DNA of 64,000 nt from Candidatus Endomicrobiellum incisitermitis (GTDB lineage: Bacteria > Elusimicrobiota > Endomicrobiia > Endomicrobiales > Endomicrobiaceae): the NCBI GenBank assembly GCA_031275795.1, contig JAISOG010000039.1, positions 40,583 through 104,582 of the forward strand, in the 5' to 3' direction. The position numbers were made by a program, and so were the translations under genes. Below are positions 51,480 through 61,385 of this stretch, piece by piece; within the stretch, counting starts at the first letter, position 1; each line of letters starts with the position of its first letter. Below the pieces are notes generated by a model. It did not search any database. It had not been told where the DNA came from and saw only the letters and a list, made by a program, of their open reading frames with translations.

Positions 51480-52757
51480 ATGAGTCATTTTAAAGTAATA
51501 ATATGTTTATCGTTGGTGTTTGTTTTATTTGTTTCTTGTGGGAAAAGTGTTATAAGTTCTGAAGTTGATATTACTGTTTGGCATTGGATGCCTGAGAAAC
51601 AAAAAACTTTTGAAAATCTTGCAAAAAAATATTTACAGGAAACTGGCATAAGAGTAGTTTTTAAAAAATATTATCCAAAAGATGTTTACCGAAACAAAGT
51701 ACTAATAGCTCAAACTTCTAACGAACTCCCAGAAATTTTTAATCCTTTAGCAGGTAAAAGAGAAGTTGCTTCATTCATACAAGAGGGTGTTGTTGCTAAC
51801 CTTTCTAAAGATTTAAATGAAGGTGCTTGGAGAGAAATATTTTTTTCAGAAGCATTATTAAAAGATTATTATGAAAGTAAAAATGAATGGAATATAGAAC
51901 CTGGAATTTATAGTGTTCCATTAGATATGCAATCTTTGATGATTTTTTACAACAAAGACTTATTCGTTAAAGCAGGTCTTAACCCTCAAAAACATCCTGC
52001 TACCTGGCAAGAATTTATTGAGATTGGAAAAAAATTAAATAAAGCAAACATAAAGCCTTTTGTTAGTGGGTTTGGTCAAGGTTGGTTTATTGGATCTTTT
52101 GCTAAATTTTATGAAATGTCTATTTTGGGTGAAAATGGTGTTTTACAAACAATAAACGGTAACTTGCCATATACAAATGAAAAATGGATTACTATATTTA
52201 ATCTTTTTAAAGATATGCAAAATAATAATTTTTTTACGCCAACTATAATGAATATGACTAACAATGAAGCAGAAAAAGAGTTCTCTTTAGGGAAAGTTGC
52301 AATGATATTTGGCGGTTCGTGGGCATTACCTATGTATGTAGAAGATAAAAAGAAAATTAACTTAGGTGTTTTTTTGCCACCGCCAGTTTCTAAAAAAGTT
52401 GATGTTAAAAGTTTTATTGATGGAAGGACATATTTTTATGTAAACCAAGCTAGTGATAATAAACAAAAAGCTATAGATTTTTTAAAATGGCTAACCCAGC
52501 AACCACAGCAAATTTTACTTGCTAAAGAAACGTTAAGTATTCCTGCTAATAAAAAAATAAATAAAGGATTACCTAAAATAGTAAATGTTTTTTATGAGAA
52601 TATGAAAGATGTTTATCCTCCTTTGGCAAAGCAAGAAAGTTGGCAAGTGACTAATTGTTTTAATACGAATTTACAAGCTATTGTAGTTGGTGTGAAGTCT
52701 CCTAGTGAAGCTGCTAGAGATGTGCAGGTAGAAAAGGAAAAACAATTAAAAAATTGA
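51480..52757 (+). CDS. Extracellular solute-binding lipoprotein (sugar-type)
   Basis: Lipobox FVSCG; DITVWHWMPEKQKTFENLAKKYLQETGI...YNKDLFVKAGLNP...GGSWALP. Confidence 0.85.
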   Translation: MSHFKVIICLSLVFVLFVSCGKSVISSEVDITVWHWMPEKQKTFENLAKKYLQETGIRVVFKKYYPKDVYRNKVLIAQTSNELPEIFNPLAGKREVASFIQEGVVANLSKDLNEGAWREIFFSEALLKDYYESKNEWNIEPGIYSVPLDMQSLMIFYNKDLFVKAGLNPQKHPATWQEFIEIGKKLNKANIKPFVSGFGQGWFIGSFAKFYEMSILGENGVLQTINGNLPYTNEKWITIFNLFKDMQNNNFFTPTIMNMTNNEAEKEFSLGKVAMIFGGSWALPMYVEDKKKINLGVFLPPPVSKKVDVKSFIDGRTYFYVNQASDNKQKAIDFLKWLTQQPQQILLAKETLSIPANKKINKGLPKIVNVFYENMKDVYPPLAKQESWQVTNCFNTNLQAIVVGVKSPSEAARDVQVEKEKQLKN

Positions 52758-52775
52758 AAGGAAAATTATTTTTTT

Positions 52776-53390
52776 ATGTCTGATAAAATCATAATTTTTG
52801 ATTTAGGCAATGTTATATTTAAATTTGATTTATTCAAGTTTATTAAAGCTTATGTAAAAAAAATTCCTAATTATAAGGCATCAGACTTTAATATGTTAGA
52901 TTCTGTTTATTTGGAACTTGCCTACTCATATGAGAAAGGGGACATGTCTTCTTTAGATTTTTATGATACACTTGCAAAAAAAACACATTATAGCGGCACA
53001 TATAATGAATTTAGAGTTTTGTGGAACAATATATTTGAACTTATTCCTGAAACAGTGGACGTAATATCTGCTTTATATGGTAAATATTGTTTGGGGATAC
53101 TTTCAAATACTAATGAACTTCATTTTAATTTTTTAAAAGAACGCTATCCTCAAGTTTTTTCTTTATTTGATCAAATTTTTCTTTCTTATCAAATTCACAT
53201 GCGCAAGCCAGAACACGAAATATTTAAACATGTAATAAAACATTATAATGTTTGTCCATCAAGTATATTCTTTTCAGATGACTTAGAAAATAATGTTTTT
53301 GCAGCGCAAAAAAATGGTATAAAAGCATATGTCTATACAAATACGGCAGAACTTATAAAGCAACTTAAGCAGGAACAAATTAAAATATGA
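52776..53390 (+). CDS. HAD family hydrolase
   Basis: IIFDLGNVIFKFDL, LGILSNTNELH, KPEHEIFKHV, FFSDDLENN. Confidence 0.85.
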   Translation: MSDKIIIFDLGNVIFKFDLFKFIKAYVKKIPNYKASDFNMLDSVYLELAYSYEKGDMSSLDFYDTLAKKTHYSGTYNEFRVLWNNIFELIPETVDVISALYGKYCLGILSNTNELHFNFLKERYPQVFSLFDQIFLSYQIHMRKPEHEIFKHVIKHYNVCPSSIFFSDDLENNVFAAQKNGIKAYVYTNTAELIKQLKQEQIKI

Positions 53391-53797
53391 TAGATTTTGG
53401 TGTAACATTAAAAAAGCAAAGTGAACTTGAAAAAAAGTTTGAAAAATATAACATTAAAGAGTCTGACATTGAAGAAAAGTTTATAAGATCTTCTGGTAAA
53501 GGTGGACAAAATGTAAATAAAGTTTCAACAGCTGTTTATTTAAAACATGTCCCATCTGGAGTAGAAGTAAAATGTTCTAAAGAAAGATCCCAAAGAATAA
53601 ATAGATTTTTTGCAAGGCGGTTGTTAGTTGAAAAAATAGAGGAACAAATTTTAGGTATTATCTCTTCTAAGCGTAAAGAAATAGAAAAAATACGTCAACA
53701 AAAAAGAAAACGCTCTAAACGAGCAAAAGAAAAAATTTTGCTGTCTAAAAAGAGAATTTCTATCAAAAAAAAGACAAGAGAAAAAATAATTTATTAA
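53387..53797 (+). CDS. Release-factor-like GGQ domain protein (ArfB-like)
   Basis: FIRSSGKGGQNVNKVSTAVYLKHVPSGVEVKCSKERSQ plus Lys/Arg-rich tail. Confidence 0.85.
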   Translation: MIDFGVTLKKQSELEKKFEKYNIKESDIEEKFIRSSGKGGQNVNKVSTAVYLKHVPSGVEVKCSKERSQRINRFFARRLLVEKIEEQILGIISSKRKEIEKIRQQKRKRSKRAKEKILLSKKRISIKKKTREKIIY

Positions 53798-53802
53798 AAA
53801 GT

Positions 53803-54486
53803 ATGAACAATACTAATTTACATTATGTAGGCCATAGAAGAAGGTTGAAAGATAAATTTTATTTAAATGGGTTACATGCTTTGGCAGATTACGAAGTCTT
53901 AGAACTAATTTTGACGTATGTTATTATAAGAAAAGATGTAAAAGTTTTAGCTAAAGAGCTGATTTCTAATTTTGGAAGTTTGAAGCAAGTTGTTGATGCA
54001 AATGTTGAGGATTTAAAAAAGATTAAAGGCATTTCTGAAAATGTTGCCATCTTTATATTATTTTTAAAAAAGTTTGCTTCTTTGTATTGTTCCTTAGATA
54101 TAAAAGAGAAAAATGTTTTAGACTCTCCACAAAAAGTGTATAGTTATTTAATGTCAACCATAGGTACAGAGCAAGTTGAAAAAATCTATATTTTAAATTT
54201 AAATTCTAAAAATGAAATTTTGTCTTGTTTAGAAATAGAGAGTGGAACTGTAAATAAAACTTATTTAAACACTAGAAAGATTGCAGAAATTGCTTTAAAA
54301 CACAATGCAGTATCTGTTATAATAGCTCATAATCATCCTTCAGGGATTCTTGCTCCATCTAAAAATGACATAGATTCTACTTGCAGTATAAAAAGATCTT
54401 TAGGGATTATAGATATTTTTTTAGTAGACCATATAATAGTTACAAACAATAAATATTTCAGCTTTAAAGAGCATAATTTACTATGA
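53803..54486 (+). CDS. radC: RadC family JAB-domain protein
   Basis: N-terminal HhH, C-terminal AHNHPSGILAPSKNDI and VDHIIVTNNKYFSFKE. Confidence 0.92.
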   Translation: MNNTNLHYVGHRRRLKDKFYLNGLHALADYEVLELILTYVIIRKDVKVLAKELISNFGSLKQVVDANVEDLKKIKGISENVAIFILFLKKFASLYCSLDIKEKNVLDSPQKVYSYLMSTIGTEQVEKIYILNLNSKNEILSCLEIESGTVNKTYLNTRKIAEIALKHNAVSVIIAHNHPSGILAPSKNDIDSTCSIKRSLGIIDIFLVDHIIVTNNKYFSFKEHNLL

Positions 54487-54591
54487 TTATTATGTTGCTA
54501 TGTAATGAAAATTGCTACATTGTCAAAGTAACATGTGTACGTGTCTCTATGCACTATAAGAACCGTGTTTATACGGTAAAAGGAGAGCAAG

Positions 54592-54870
54592 ATGATAAAA
54601 CATGTTGAAGGCTCAAATGACAGACATTTGGTTTTTCTTTACACATTGAGTACTTGTGTTTGGTGTAAAAAAACAAAACAATTTTTGCTTGATATGAGTG
54701 TTAAATACAATTATATTGATGTAGATTTGCTTGAAAGTGCTCAGCAAGACAAGATTATGTCGGAAATTTCTGCAGTTAATCCTAAAGGTGGGTTTCCTAC
54801 AATAGTTATAGATAAAACAAAAATAATAGTTGGTTATCAGCCTGAATCAATAAAAGAAACGTTAGGATAA
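54592..54870 (+). CDS. Glutaredoxin family protein
   Basis: LYTLSTCVWCKKTKQFLLDM (CxxC), GGFPTIVID. Confidence 0.88.
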   Translation: MIKHVEGSNDRHLVFLYTLSTCVWCKKTKQFLLDMSVKYNYIDVDLLESAQQDKIMSEISAVNPKGGFPTIVIDKTKIIVGYQPESIKETLG

Positions 54871-54876
54871 AATATT

Positions 54877-55359
54877 ATGAGCAATATAAAATCACCGCAA
54901 GAATTGCGAGTTTTTTTAGAGAAAAATGCTAAAGATAAGAACTACTATTTAAATCGAGATGTTGCTTTTGTTGACGCTTTGTTGGAAGGCCTAATAAAAA
55001 ATTTAAATCGTTATGGATATTCTTCTTGTCCATGTAGGTTGTCTACGGGCAACTATGAGTTAGATTCAGATCTTATATGTCCTTGTGTTTATATGGAAAG
55101 TGATGTGCAAAAGTATGGGTCTTGTTTTTGCGCTTTGTATGTGTCTAAAGATGTTTATGAAAATAAAAAAGTAATTTCATCTATCCCCGAGAGTCGTCCA
55201 AGAGACAAAATTTTTGATGTTACTTATTCTCAAGTTAATAATGATTCTCAGTCTAATGCGAAGGAATGGAAATGCTCTGTTTGTGGGTACAAACATTTAG
55301 GCGATCACCCTCCAGAAAAGTGCCCTAAGTGTGGAGCATCAAAAAAATTTTTTAAGTAG
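54877..55359 (+). CDS. Ferredoxin-thioredoxin reductase catalytic domain fused to rubredoxin
   Basis: CPCR...CPC...CFC catalytic FTR motif plus C-terminal WKCSVCGYKHLGDHPPEKCPKCGA rubredoxin motif. Confidence 0.88.
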   Translation: MSNIKSPQELRVFLEKNAKDKNYYLNRDVAFVDALLEGLIKNLNRYGYSSCPCRLSTGNYELDSDLICPCVYMESDVQKYGSCFCALYVSKDVYENKKVISSIPESRPRDKIFDVTYSQVNNDSQSNAKEWKCSVCGYKHLGDHPPEKCPKCGASKKFFK

Positions 55360-55369
55360 ATTATTTTTT

Positions 55370-55885
55370 ATGATAATAGTAAATACTGGAAATGGTAAAG
55401 GTAAAACAACTGCAGCGATTGGACAAGTTGTGCGTGCTTTGGGGCATAATTTAAAAGTGTGCATAATACAATTGTTTAAAAGTAGTGAGTTTTATGGAGA
55501 GCAAAATATTTTAAGAAATTTGGAAGGTTTAGATTTTTTTTATTTTGCAAAGGAGCACCCGTATTTTAATCATAATTTAAGTTTAAATGTTGTGCTAGAA
55601 CAATGTTTAGAAGCGCTAGATAAAATAAGAGAAATTTTAAAAGATAATAAAAAGTACGATTTAATAGTTTTAGAAGAGTTTAATGTAGCTTTAAGAGATA
55701 AATTTATAGATGTTAACATTTTTCTAAAATTGATAGAAGAACTGTCTTGTAATTCCAATATTATTGTTACAGGTAGGGGGGCTCCTACACAGCTAATAGA
55801 AGTTGCTGATTTGGTTACTGAAATGAAAGAAGTTAAACATCCATATAGCGTTGGCGCTAAAGTGCAAAAAGGTATAGAGTACTAA
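55370..55885 (+). CDS. Cob(I)alamin adenosyltransferase, CobA/BtuR type
   Basis: NTGNGKGKTTAAIGQVVRALGH, IVLEEFNVALR, VTGRGAP; start ATG 55370. Confidence 0.9.
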   Translation: MIIVNTGNGKGKTTAAIGQVVRALGHNLKVCIIQLFKSSEFYGEQNILRNLEGLDFFYFAKEHPYFNHNLSLNVVLEQCLEALDKIREILKDNKKYDLIVLEEFNVALRDKFIDVNIFLKLIEELSCNSNIIVTGRGAPTQLIEVADLVTEMKEVKHPYSVGAKVQKGIEY

Positions 55886-55894
55886 TTTAGAAAT

Positions 55895-56734
55895 ATGACT
55901 AGAAAAATATTTTTTATTATCTCTATATTATTTTTATTTTTTAGCAAACCTTTCTGTAAAGAGTATAAAAGGATTATATCTTTATCTCCGTCTGTAACGG
56001 AGAGTTTATATGAATTAGGTATGGAATCTTTTGTCAAAGGCATAACAATAGATTCTAAAAAGGGTAGTTTTGGCAAAGAAGTTATAGGAAGTTTACTAGA
56101 ACAAGATATAGAAAAAATAATTTATCTTAAGCCAGACTTAATTATTGCCTCTAAAGATGGTAATATTCAAAAGATGGTTGACACATTAAGACAGTATAAT
56201 TATACTGGTTTTGATATTTATGTAGTGGATTTAGCTAAAAGTTTTGACGATATTTGTACTAATTTCTTAAAGTTGGCAGAAAAGTTGGGGAAATTAGGAG
56301 ATGCTGAAAATATAATTGAGCAAGCAAAAAGATCTGTCGAAGAGTCTTGCAATAAAATAGTTGATTATAAGGATTTAAAACTATTTTGGCAAATAGGAGC
56401 AACTCCTTTATATACTGCAGGAAATAAGAGTTTTATAAACGACTATAACTATTACACAAAAACTAAAAATTTGTATGAAGATATAAATTTGAGATATTTT
56501 CCTGTAAATATTGAAGATGTTCTTGAACGTAACCCAGATATTATAATAATTATTAATATGGGATATTCTGGTATTAAAGAAAAAAAAGTTTGGGGAAAAT
56601 ATAAATTGTTAAACGCTGTAAAAAATAATAAAGTTTTTATTTTAGATGAACAAGATTTGTTTATGTTAACGCCTTTAACGTTTTCGCAAAGTGTAGAAGT
56701 TCTTATTAAAGTTATATACGAAGGTATTAACTGA
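55895..56734 (+). CDS. btuF: Cobalamin-type ABC transporter substrate-binding protein
   Basis: Signal peptide; KRIISLSPSVTESLYELGM, IEKIIYLKPDLIIAS. Confidence 0.82.
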   Translation: MTRKIFFIISILFLFFSKPFCKEYKRIISLSPSVTESLYELGMESFVKGITIDSKKGSFGKEVIGSLLEQDIEKIIYLKPDLIIASKDGNIQKMVDTLRQYNYTGFDIYVVDLAKSFDDICTNFLKLAEKLGKLGDAENIIEQAKRSVEESCNKIVDYKDLKLFWQIGATPLYTAGNKSFINDYNYYTKTKNLYEDINLRYFPVNIEDVLERNPDIIIIINMGYSGIKEKKVWGKYKLLNAVKNNKVFILDEQDLFMLTPLTFSQSVEVLIKVIYEGIN

Positions 56735-57735
56735 TGCTTTTTAATAGAAAAATAATGGTCATTTTTGTATGTTTATTTCTTTTATTAGTGCTTTCAATTT
56801 TAGTTTCGCTTTGGCTTGGAACAATTAATATATCTGTACTTGATGTAGTGGGCTCTTTTATTGGCAATGACGACATAGATTTACGTAAAATGATTTTTTA
56901 TGTTCGTTTACCTAGAGTTGTAATGGCTGTCATGGCAGGTGCAGCTTTAGCAGTCAGTGGTTGCGTTTTTCAAGTTATCCTTAAAAATCCGTTAGCAGAC
57001 CCATTTACCTTAGGTATTTCTGGTGGTGCTGCTTTTGGTACTGCAATAGCCTTTCTGTCAGGCTTGTTTACCATAACATCCATTTTTTTTGTTCCTTTAT
57101 TGGCTTTAGCTGGAGTTTTTGTATCTGTTTTTATAGTTTATGTGTTAAGTTCTTATAAGAATTTTAACTCTAATTCTATGATTTTGTCGGGAGTTGTTGT
57201 AAGTTATATTTTTTCTTCTATCGTAATGCTTCTATACATTTTAGCACCTTCTGGAAGTGTGCATACAGCTCTTGTGTGGCTTATGGGTAGTCTTTCTTAT
57301 GTGGACATTAAGATCCTTCCATTTGCTTCTATTTTAATTTGTGCAGGCGTATTGTTTTTGACTTTTTGTGGAAATACTTTGAATTTAATAGCTTTAGGTG
57401 GAGAAAAATGTAGAACACTTGGTGTGAACATAAATCTAACTATAAAAATATTGTTTATTATAGCTTCAATTCTAACCGCTGTGACTGTTAGTATATGTGG
57501 TATTATAGGTTTTGTAGGTCTTATGATACCGCACATAATGAGAAAATTTGTAGGTGTAAATAATACAGTTTTAATACCAGCATGTGCACTTTCTGGAGCG
57601 GTTTTCCTTTTAGTTTGTGATACTACAGCTAGAATTGTGGTTTTACCTATACAGGTGCCAGTTGGAGTTGTAACAAGCATTGTAGGTGGAATATTTTTTG
57701 TGTTTTTGCTTGTTGGAGTTGAAAGAAAAATATAA
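56734..57735 (+). CDS. btuC: FecCD-family permease (cobalamin uptake)
   Basis: LPRVVMAVMAGAALAVSGCVFQVILKNPLADPFTLGISGGAAFG; GFVGLMIPHIMR. Confidence 0.85.
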   Translation: MLFNRKIMVIFVCLFLLLVLSILVSLWLGTINISVLDVVGSFIGNDDIDLRKMIFYVRLPRVVMAVMAGAALAVSGCVFQVILKNPLADPFTLGISGGAAFGTAIAFLSGLFTITSIFFVPLLALAGVFVSVFIVYVLSSYKNFNSNSMILSGVVVSYIFSSIVMLLYILAPSGSVHTALVWLMGSLSYVDIKILPFASILICAGVLFLTFCGNTLNLIALGGEKCRTLGVNINLTIKILFIIASILTAVTVSICGIIGFVGLMIPHIMRKFVGVNNTVLIPACALSGAVFLLVCDTTARIVVLPIQVPVGVVTSIVGGIFFVFLLVGVERKI

Positions 57736-58511
57736 TGATAAAAGTAGAAAATATATCTGCAGGATACTTGAAAAAACAAGTATTAAAAAATATTACCCTC
57801 AACATAGAAAAAAATAATTTTTTTGGAATTATTGGTAAAAATGGTGTTGGTAAAAGTACGTTGTTAAAGGTTATAGCTAAACTACTTAAGCCTTATAGTG
57901 GTGATGTACTTATAAATTTTGAGAATATAAATTCATTTTCAAAAAAAACTTTTGCGCATAAAGTTTCCTTTTTGCCTCAATATGTGGACACCTCATGTGG
58001 TTTGTTTGTAAAAGATTTTGTTATGTTTGGAAGATATCCATATATGAATATATTTAGAATTCCTGTAAAAGAAGATTATATAGTAGTAAATAAAGTTATA
58101 GACTTTTTAAAAATATCGCATATTGCAAATAAAAAAATAAATGAACTTTCTGATGGCCAAAGGCAAATAGTTCTAATAGCTCAAGTATTAGCTCAAGAAA
58201 CTGATATTATTTTATTTGACGAACCTACATCTCACTTAGATATAGGCAGACAAAATACTGTTTTAGAAATTTTAAGAGACTTGAGTATAAAATTTAACAA
58301 AACTATTATATTAAGCTTGCATGATTTAAATTTAGCTAGTGAATTTTGTGATACAATAGCTTTGATGGAAAATGGAACTATCTATGATTGTGGAACGCCA
58401 AAAGAAGTTTTAAGTGCAAAAAATATAGAAAAGATTTATAATATTAAAGTTATTGTAAGTGAAAATCCAATTTCAAAAAAAGTAGTTGTATTTCCTATAA
58501 CTAAAAAGTAG
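57735..58511 (+). CDS. btuD: ABC transporter ATPase (cobalamin uptake)
   Basis: GKNGVGKSTLLKVI, ELSDGQRQIVLIAQVLAQ, FDEPTSHLDI, LSLHDLNLA. Confidence 0.85.
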   Translation: MIKVENISAGYLKKQVLKNITLNIEKNNFFGIIGKNGVGKSTLLKVIAKLLKPYSGDVLINFENINSFSKKTFAHKVSFLPQYVDTSCGLFVKDFVMFGRYPYMNIFRIPVKEDYIVVNKVIDFLKISHIANKKINELSDGQRQIVLIAQVLAQETDIILFDEPTSHLDIGRQNTVLEILRDLSIKFNKTIILSLHDLNLASEFCDTIALMENGTIYDCGTPKEVLSAKNIEKIYNIKVIVSENPISKKVVVFPITKK

Positions 58512-58515
58512 TACA

Positions 58516-58638
58516 ATGAGAAAAATAATGTTTTTGTGTTTTTTTATTGTTTGTTGTGTAAATGTAGCTTGCAGTAATGAGTTTTTGAAAATATGTCACA
58601 ACATGTATTTAGATAAAATTGATTTATTGAAAGCTTGA
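58516..58638 (+). pseudogene. Truncated signal-peptide ORF downstream of btuD
   Basis: 40-aa MRKIMFLCFFIVCCVNVACSNEFLKICHNMYLDKIDLLKA then stop. Confidence 0.4.
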
Positions 58639-58781
58639 TTACTAAAAGACCAATATTGTAGATTCAAGCTAGGAGTAGGATAAGTTTAGCAAGTTGTTTT
58701 AATTTTTATTAAAAAATTGGTTATGTTCTATATCTAAAATCTTACTATTAGTAAATAAAAATTTCTTTTAAAGGAGTTAGT

Positions 58782-61379
58782 ATGGACTTGGATTTGTTTA
58801 ATGAAAAACAAGAAACTTATATTGTTAATAATGCAAAGACTTTTATAGCAATACCTGATTTACCTAAATCTTTACAACCTTTAATTGATATTGCCAATAA
58901 TATGTGGTGGTGTTGGAATAGTGATGCAGTAGAACTTTTTAGAAGAATGGATAGAGATTTGTGGGAAGAAACTTATCATAGCCCAAAAGCACTTTTTGAA
59001 AAAATTTCTCAAGAAAAGTTAGTTGAGTTGTCGCAAGATGATAGTTTTATTTCTCAAATTGAAAGAGTTAAAAATTCTCTTGATAAGTATATGACTATGC
59101 GTACATGGTATGACCAGGAGTGTGTAGATTATTCTAATTTTAAGTTTGCTTACTTTTCTACGGAGTATGCTATACATGAAAGTCTCCCCATTTATTCAGG
59201 AGGGCTTGGAATACTTTCTGGAGACCACTTAAAATCTGCAAGTGATATGGGGTTGCCACTTATTGGAGTTGGTCTTTTGTATAAGTATGGCTACTTTAAA
59301 CAATTGTTAAGTATTGATGGGCTTCAACAAGAGGAACACGTTAAAAATAATTTTTTGCATATGCCTTTACAAGTTCTCAAAAATGAAGACGGAACAGATT
59401 TAATAGTAGAAATAGAGGCTAATATAGAAAAAATTTACGCTAAAGTTTGGAAAATTCAAATTGGTAGGGTACCTCTTTATTTACTAGATACATATTTAGA
59501 TAAAAATTCTAATGACATAAAAAATATTACAGGCCAGCTTTATGGCGGGGATAGAGATATGCGTATTCGCCAAGAACTTGTTTTAGGTGTTGGGGGAATA
59601 AAACTATTAAAAGCTTTAAATATAGAACCTAACGTTATACACATAAATGAAGGTCACTCTGCGTTTTTGCTTTTAGAAAAAATTAGACAATATGTTAAAG
59701 ATTTTGGTCTTTCTTTTGATGCGGCTTTTGGCGTGGTAAAGAGTACAAGTGTATTTACAACTCATACACCGGTACCAGCTGGGAATGAAGTTTTTTCAAA
59801 TGAGTTGTTTTTAAAATATTTTGACAAACTTTATAAAGAAATTGGGATTACAAAAGAACAACTTTTACAATTAGGAACTTTTCCTACAAAAGATTACAGT
59901 AACTTAAAAGATTTTTCTATGACAGTTCTTGCTTTAAAAACTGCAAACAAAGCTAATGGTGTAAGTAGACTGCACTCAACAGTTTCTAGAAATATGTGGC
60001 AAGGTATTTGGGCAGGCCTTCCTAGAAAAGAAATTCCAATCACTTACATAACAAATGGCATACATACTAACACTTGGCTTTCTTATGAGTTTTCTGGACT
60101 TTTTGACAGGTATCTTGGAGACGCTTGGAGAGACGAGCCTGCAAATCATGCTATTTGGAGTAGGGTTTTACATATACCTGATGCGGAGTTGTGGAGGAGT
60201 CACGAAAGAAGAAGGGAACGTTTAGTTTCTTTTGCAAGAGCACGGTTGTGCCGTCAACTTAAAAGGAATGGTGCTTCACAGAAAGTGTTAAGTTATGCTG
60301 ATGAAGTTTTAGATCCAGACGCTCTTACAATTGGATTTGCTCGGAGATTTGCAACTTATAAAAGAGGAAATCTAATATTTAAAGATTTGCAAAGAATAAA
60401 AAAAATTCTTACTAATAAAAAATTTCCTGTTCAAATAATTATTGCCGGTAAAGCGCACCCTCAAGACAATGCTGGGAAAGCTATAATACAAAGTATAATA
60501 GAATTGTCTAAAGATCCAGATCTTATACATAAAATAGTGTTTTTAGAAGAGTACGATGTAAATGTTGCTCACTATTTAGTGCAGGGTGCAGATATTTGGC
60601 TTAACAATCCCTTAAGACCAGAAGAAGCTTCTGGTACAAGTGGTATGAAAGCTGCAGTAAATGGAGTTATAAATTTTAGTGTTTTAGATGGATGGTGGTG
60701 TGAAGGATATAACGGTAACAACGGCTGGACTATAGGTTCTATAAATTATTATACAGATAGAGCTTATCAAGATGAAGTTGAAAGTAATGACATCTATGAA
60801 GTTTTAGAAAAAGAGATTATTCCACTCTTTTTTACAAGAGGGCAGGACGGTATACCTAGAGGCTGGATAGAAAAGATGAAATTTTCTATGCAGAGTATAG
60901 GTTCAGTATTTAATACTAATAGAATGATTGAGGAATATACAAGAAAATTTTATATACCAACCTCTATACAACATAATAAGTTAGTACAAAACAATTTTGA
61001 ACTAGCAAACAAAAAAGCTCAGTGGTTAAAAAATGTATACGCTAATTGGACTAATGTTAAAATAATTTCCTGTAGTGATAATATGTCTAAGGGAGTAAAA
61101 ATATCAAGTGAGGTTATTATTACGGCTAAAGTGTATTTAGGTGAACTTTCTCTTGAGGATATCATTGTGCAAGTATATAGTGGTTATATAGACACAAACA
61201 ACGCTATAAGTAGCCCTGTAGTAAATGAAATGTATTTAGTTAATAAAGATGAAAATAATTATATTTTTGAAACTAAGACCGTAATTGACAAAGTTGGTAA
61301 ATGCGGCTATACAATAAGAATTTTGCCTCAATACAATGGGGAAATTCAGTATATACCTGAAATAATTAAATGGATGTAA
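58782..61379 (+). CDS. glgP: Alpha-glucan (glycogen) phosphorylase, DUF3417-containing type
   Basis: NNMWWCWNSDAVELFRRMD, YFSTEYAIHESLPIYSGGLGILSGDHLKSASD, RPEEASGTSGMKAAVNGVINFSVLDGWW. Confidence 0.93.
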   Translation: MDLDLFNEKQETYIVNNAKTFIAIPDLPKSLQPLIDIANNMWWCWNSDAVELFRRMDRDLWEETYHSPKALFEKISQEKLVELSQDDSFISQIERVKNSLDKYMTMRTWYDQECVDYSNFKFAYFSTEYAIHESLPIYSGGLGILSGDHLKSASDMGLPLIGVGLLYKYGYFKQLLSIDGLQQEEHVKNNFLHMPLQVLKNEDGTDLIVEIEANIEKIYAKVWKIQIGRVPLYLLDTYLDKNSNDIKNITGQLYGGDRDMRIRQELVLGVGGIKLLKALNIEPNVIHINEGHSAFLLLEKIRQYVKDFGLSFDAAFGVVKSTSVFTTHTPVPAGNEVFSNELFLKYFDKLYKEIGITKEQLLQLGTFPTKDYSNLKDFSMTVLALKTANKANGVSRLHSTVSRNMWQGIWAGLPRKEIPITYITNGIHTNTWLSYEFSGLFDRYLGDAWRDEPANHAIWSRVLHIPDAELWRSHERRRERLVSFARARLCRQLKRNGASQKVLSYADEVLDPDALTIGFARRFATYKRGNLIFKDLQRIKKILTNKKFPVQIIIAGKAHPQDNAGKAIIQSIIELSKDPDLIHKIVFLEEYDVNVAHYLVQGADIWLNNPLRPEEASGTSGMKAAVNGVINFSVLDGWWCEGYNGNNGWTIGSINYYTDRAYQDEVESNDIYEVLEKEIIPLFFTRGQDGIPRGWIEKMKFSMQSIGSVFNTNRMIEEYTRKFYIPTSIQHNKLVQNNFELANKKAQWLKNVYANWTNVKIISCSDNMSKGVKISSEVIITAKVYLGELSLEDIIVQVYSGYIDTNNAISSPVVNEMYLVNKDENNYIFETKTVIDKVGKCGYTIRILPQYNGEIQYIPEIIKWM

Positions 61380-61385
61380 AAATCA

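Noticed and set aside
54482-54591. Possible cobalamin riboswitch upstream of the glutaredoxin/B12 cluster
   Set aside because: No B12-box-like conserved core seen; only simple hairpins.
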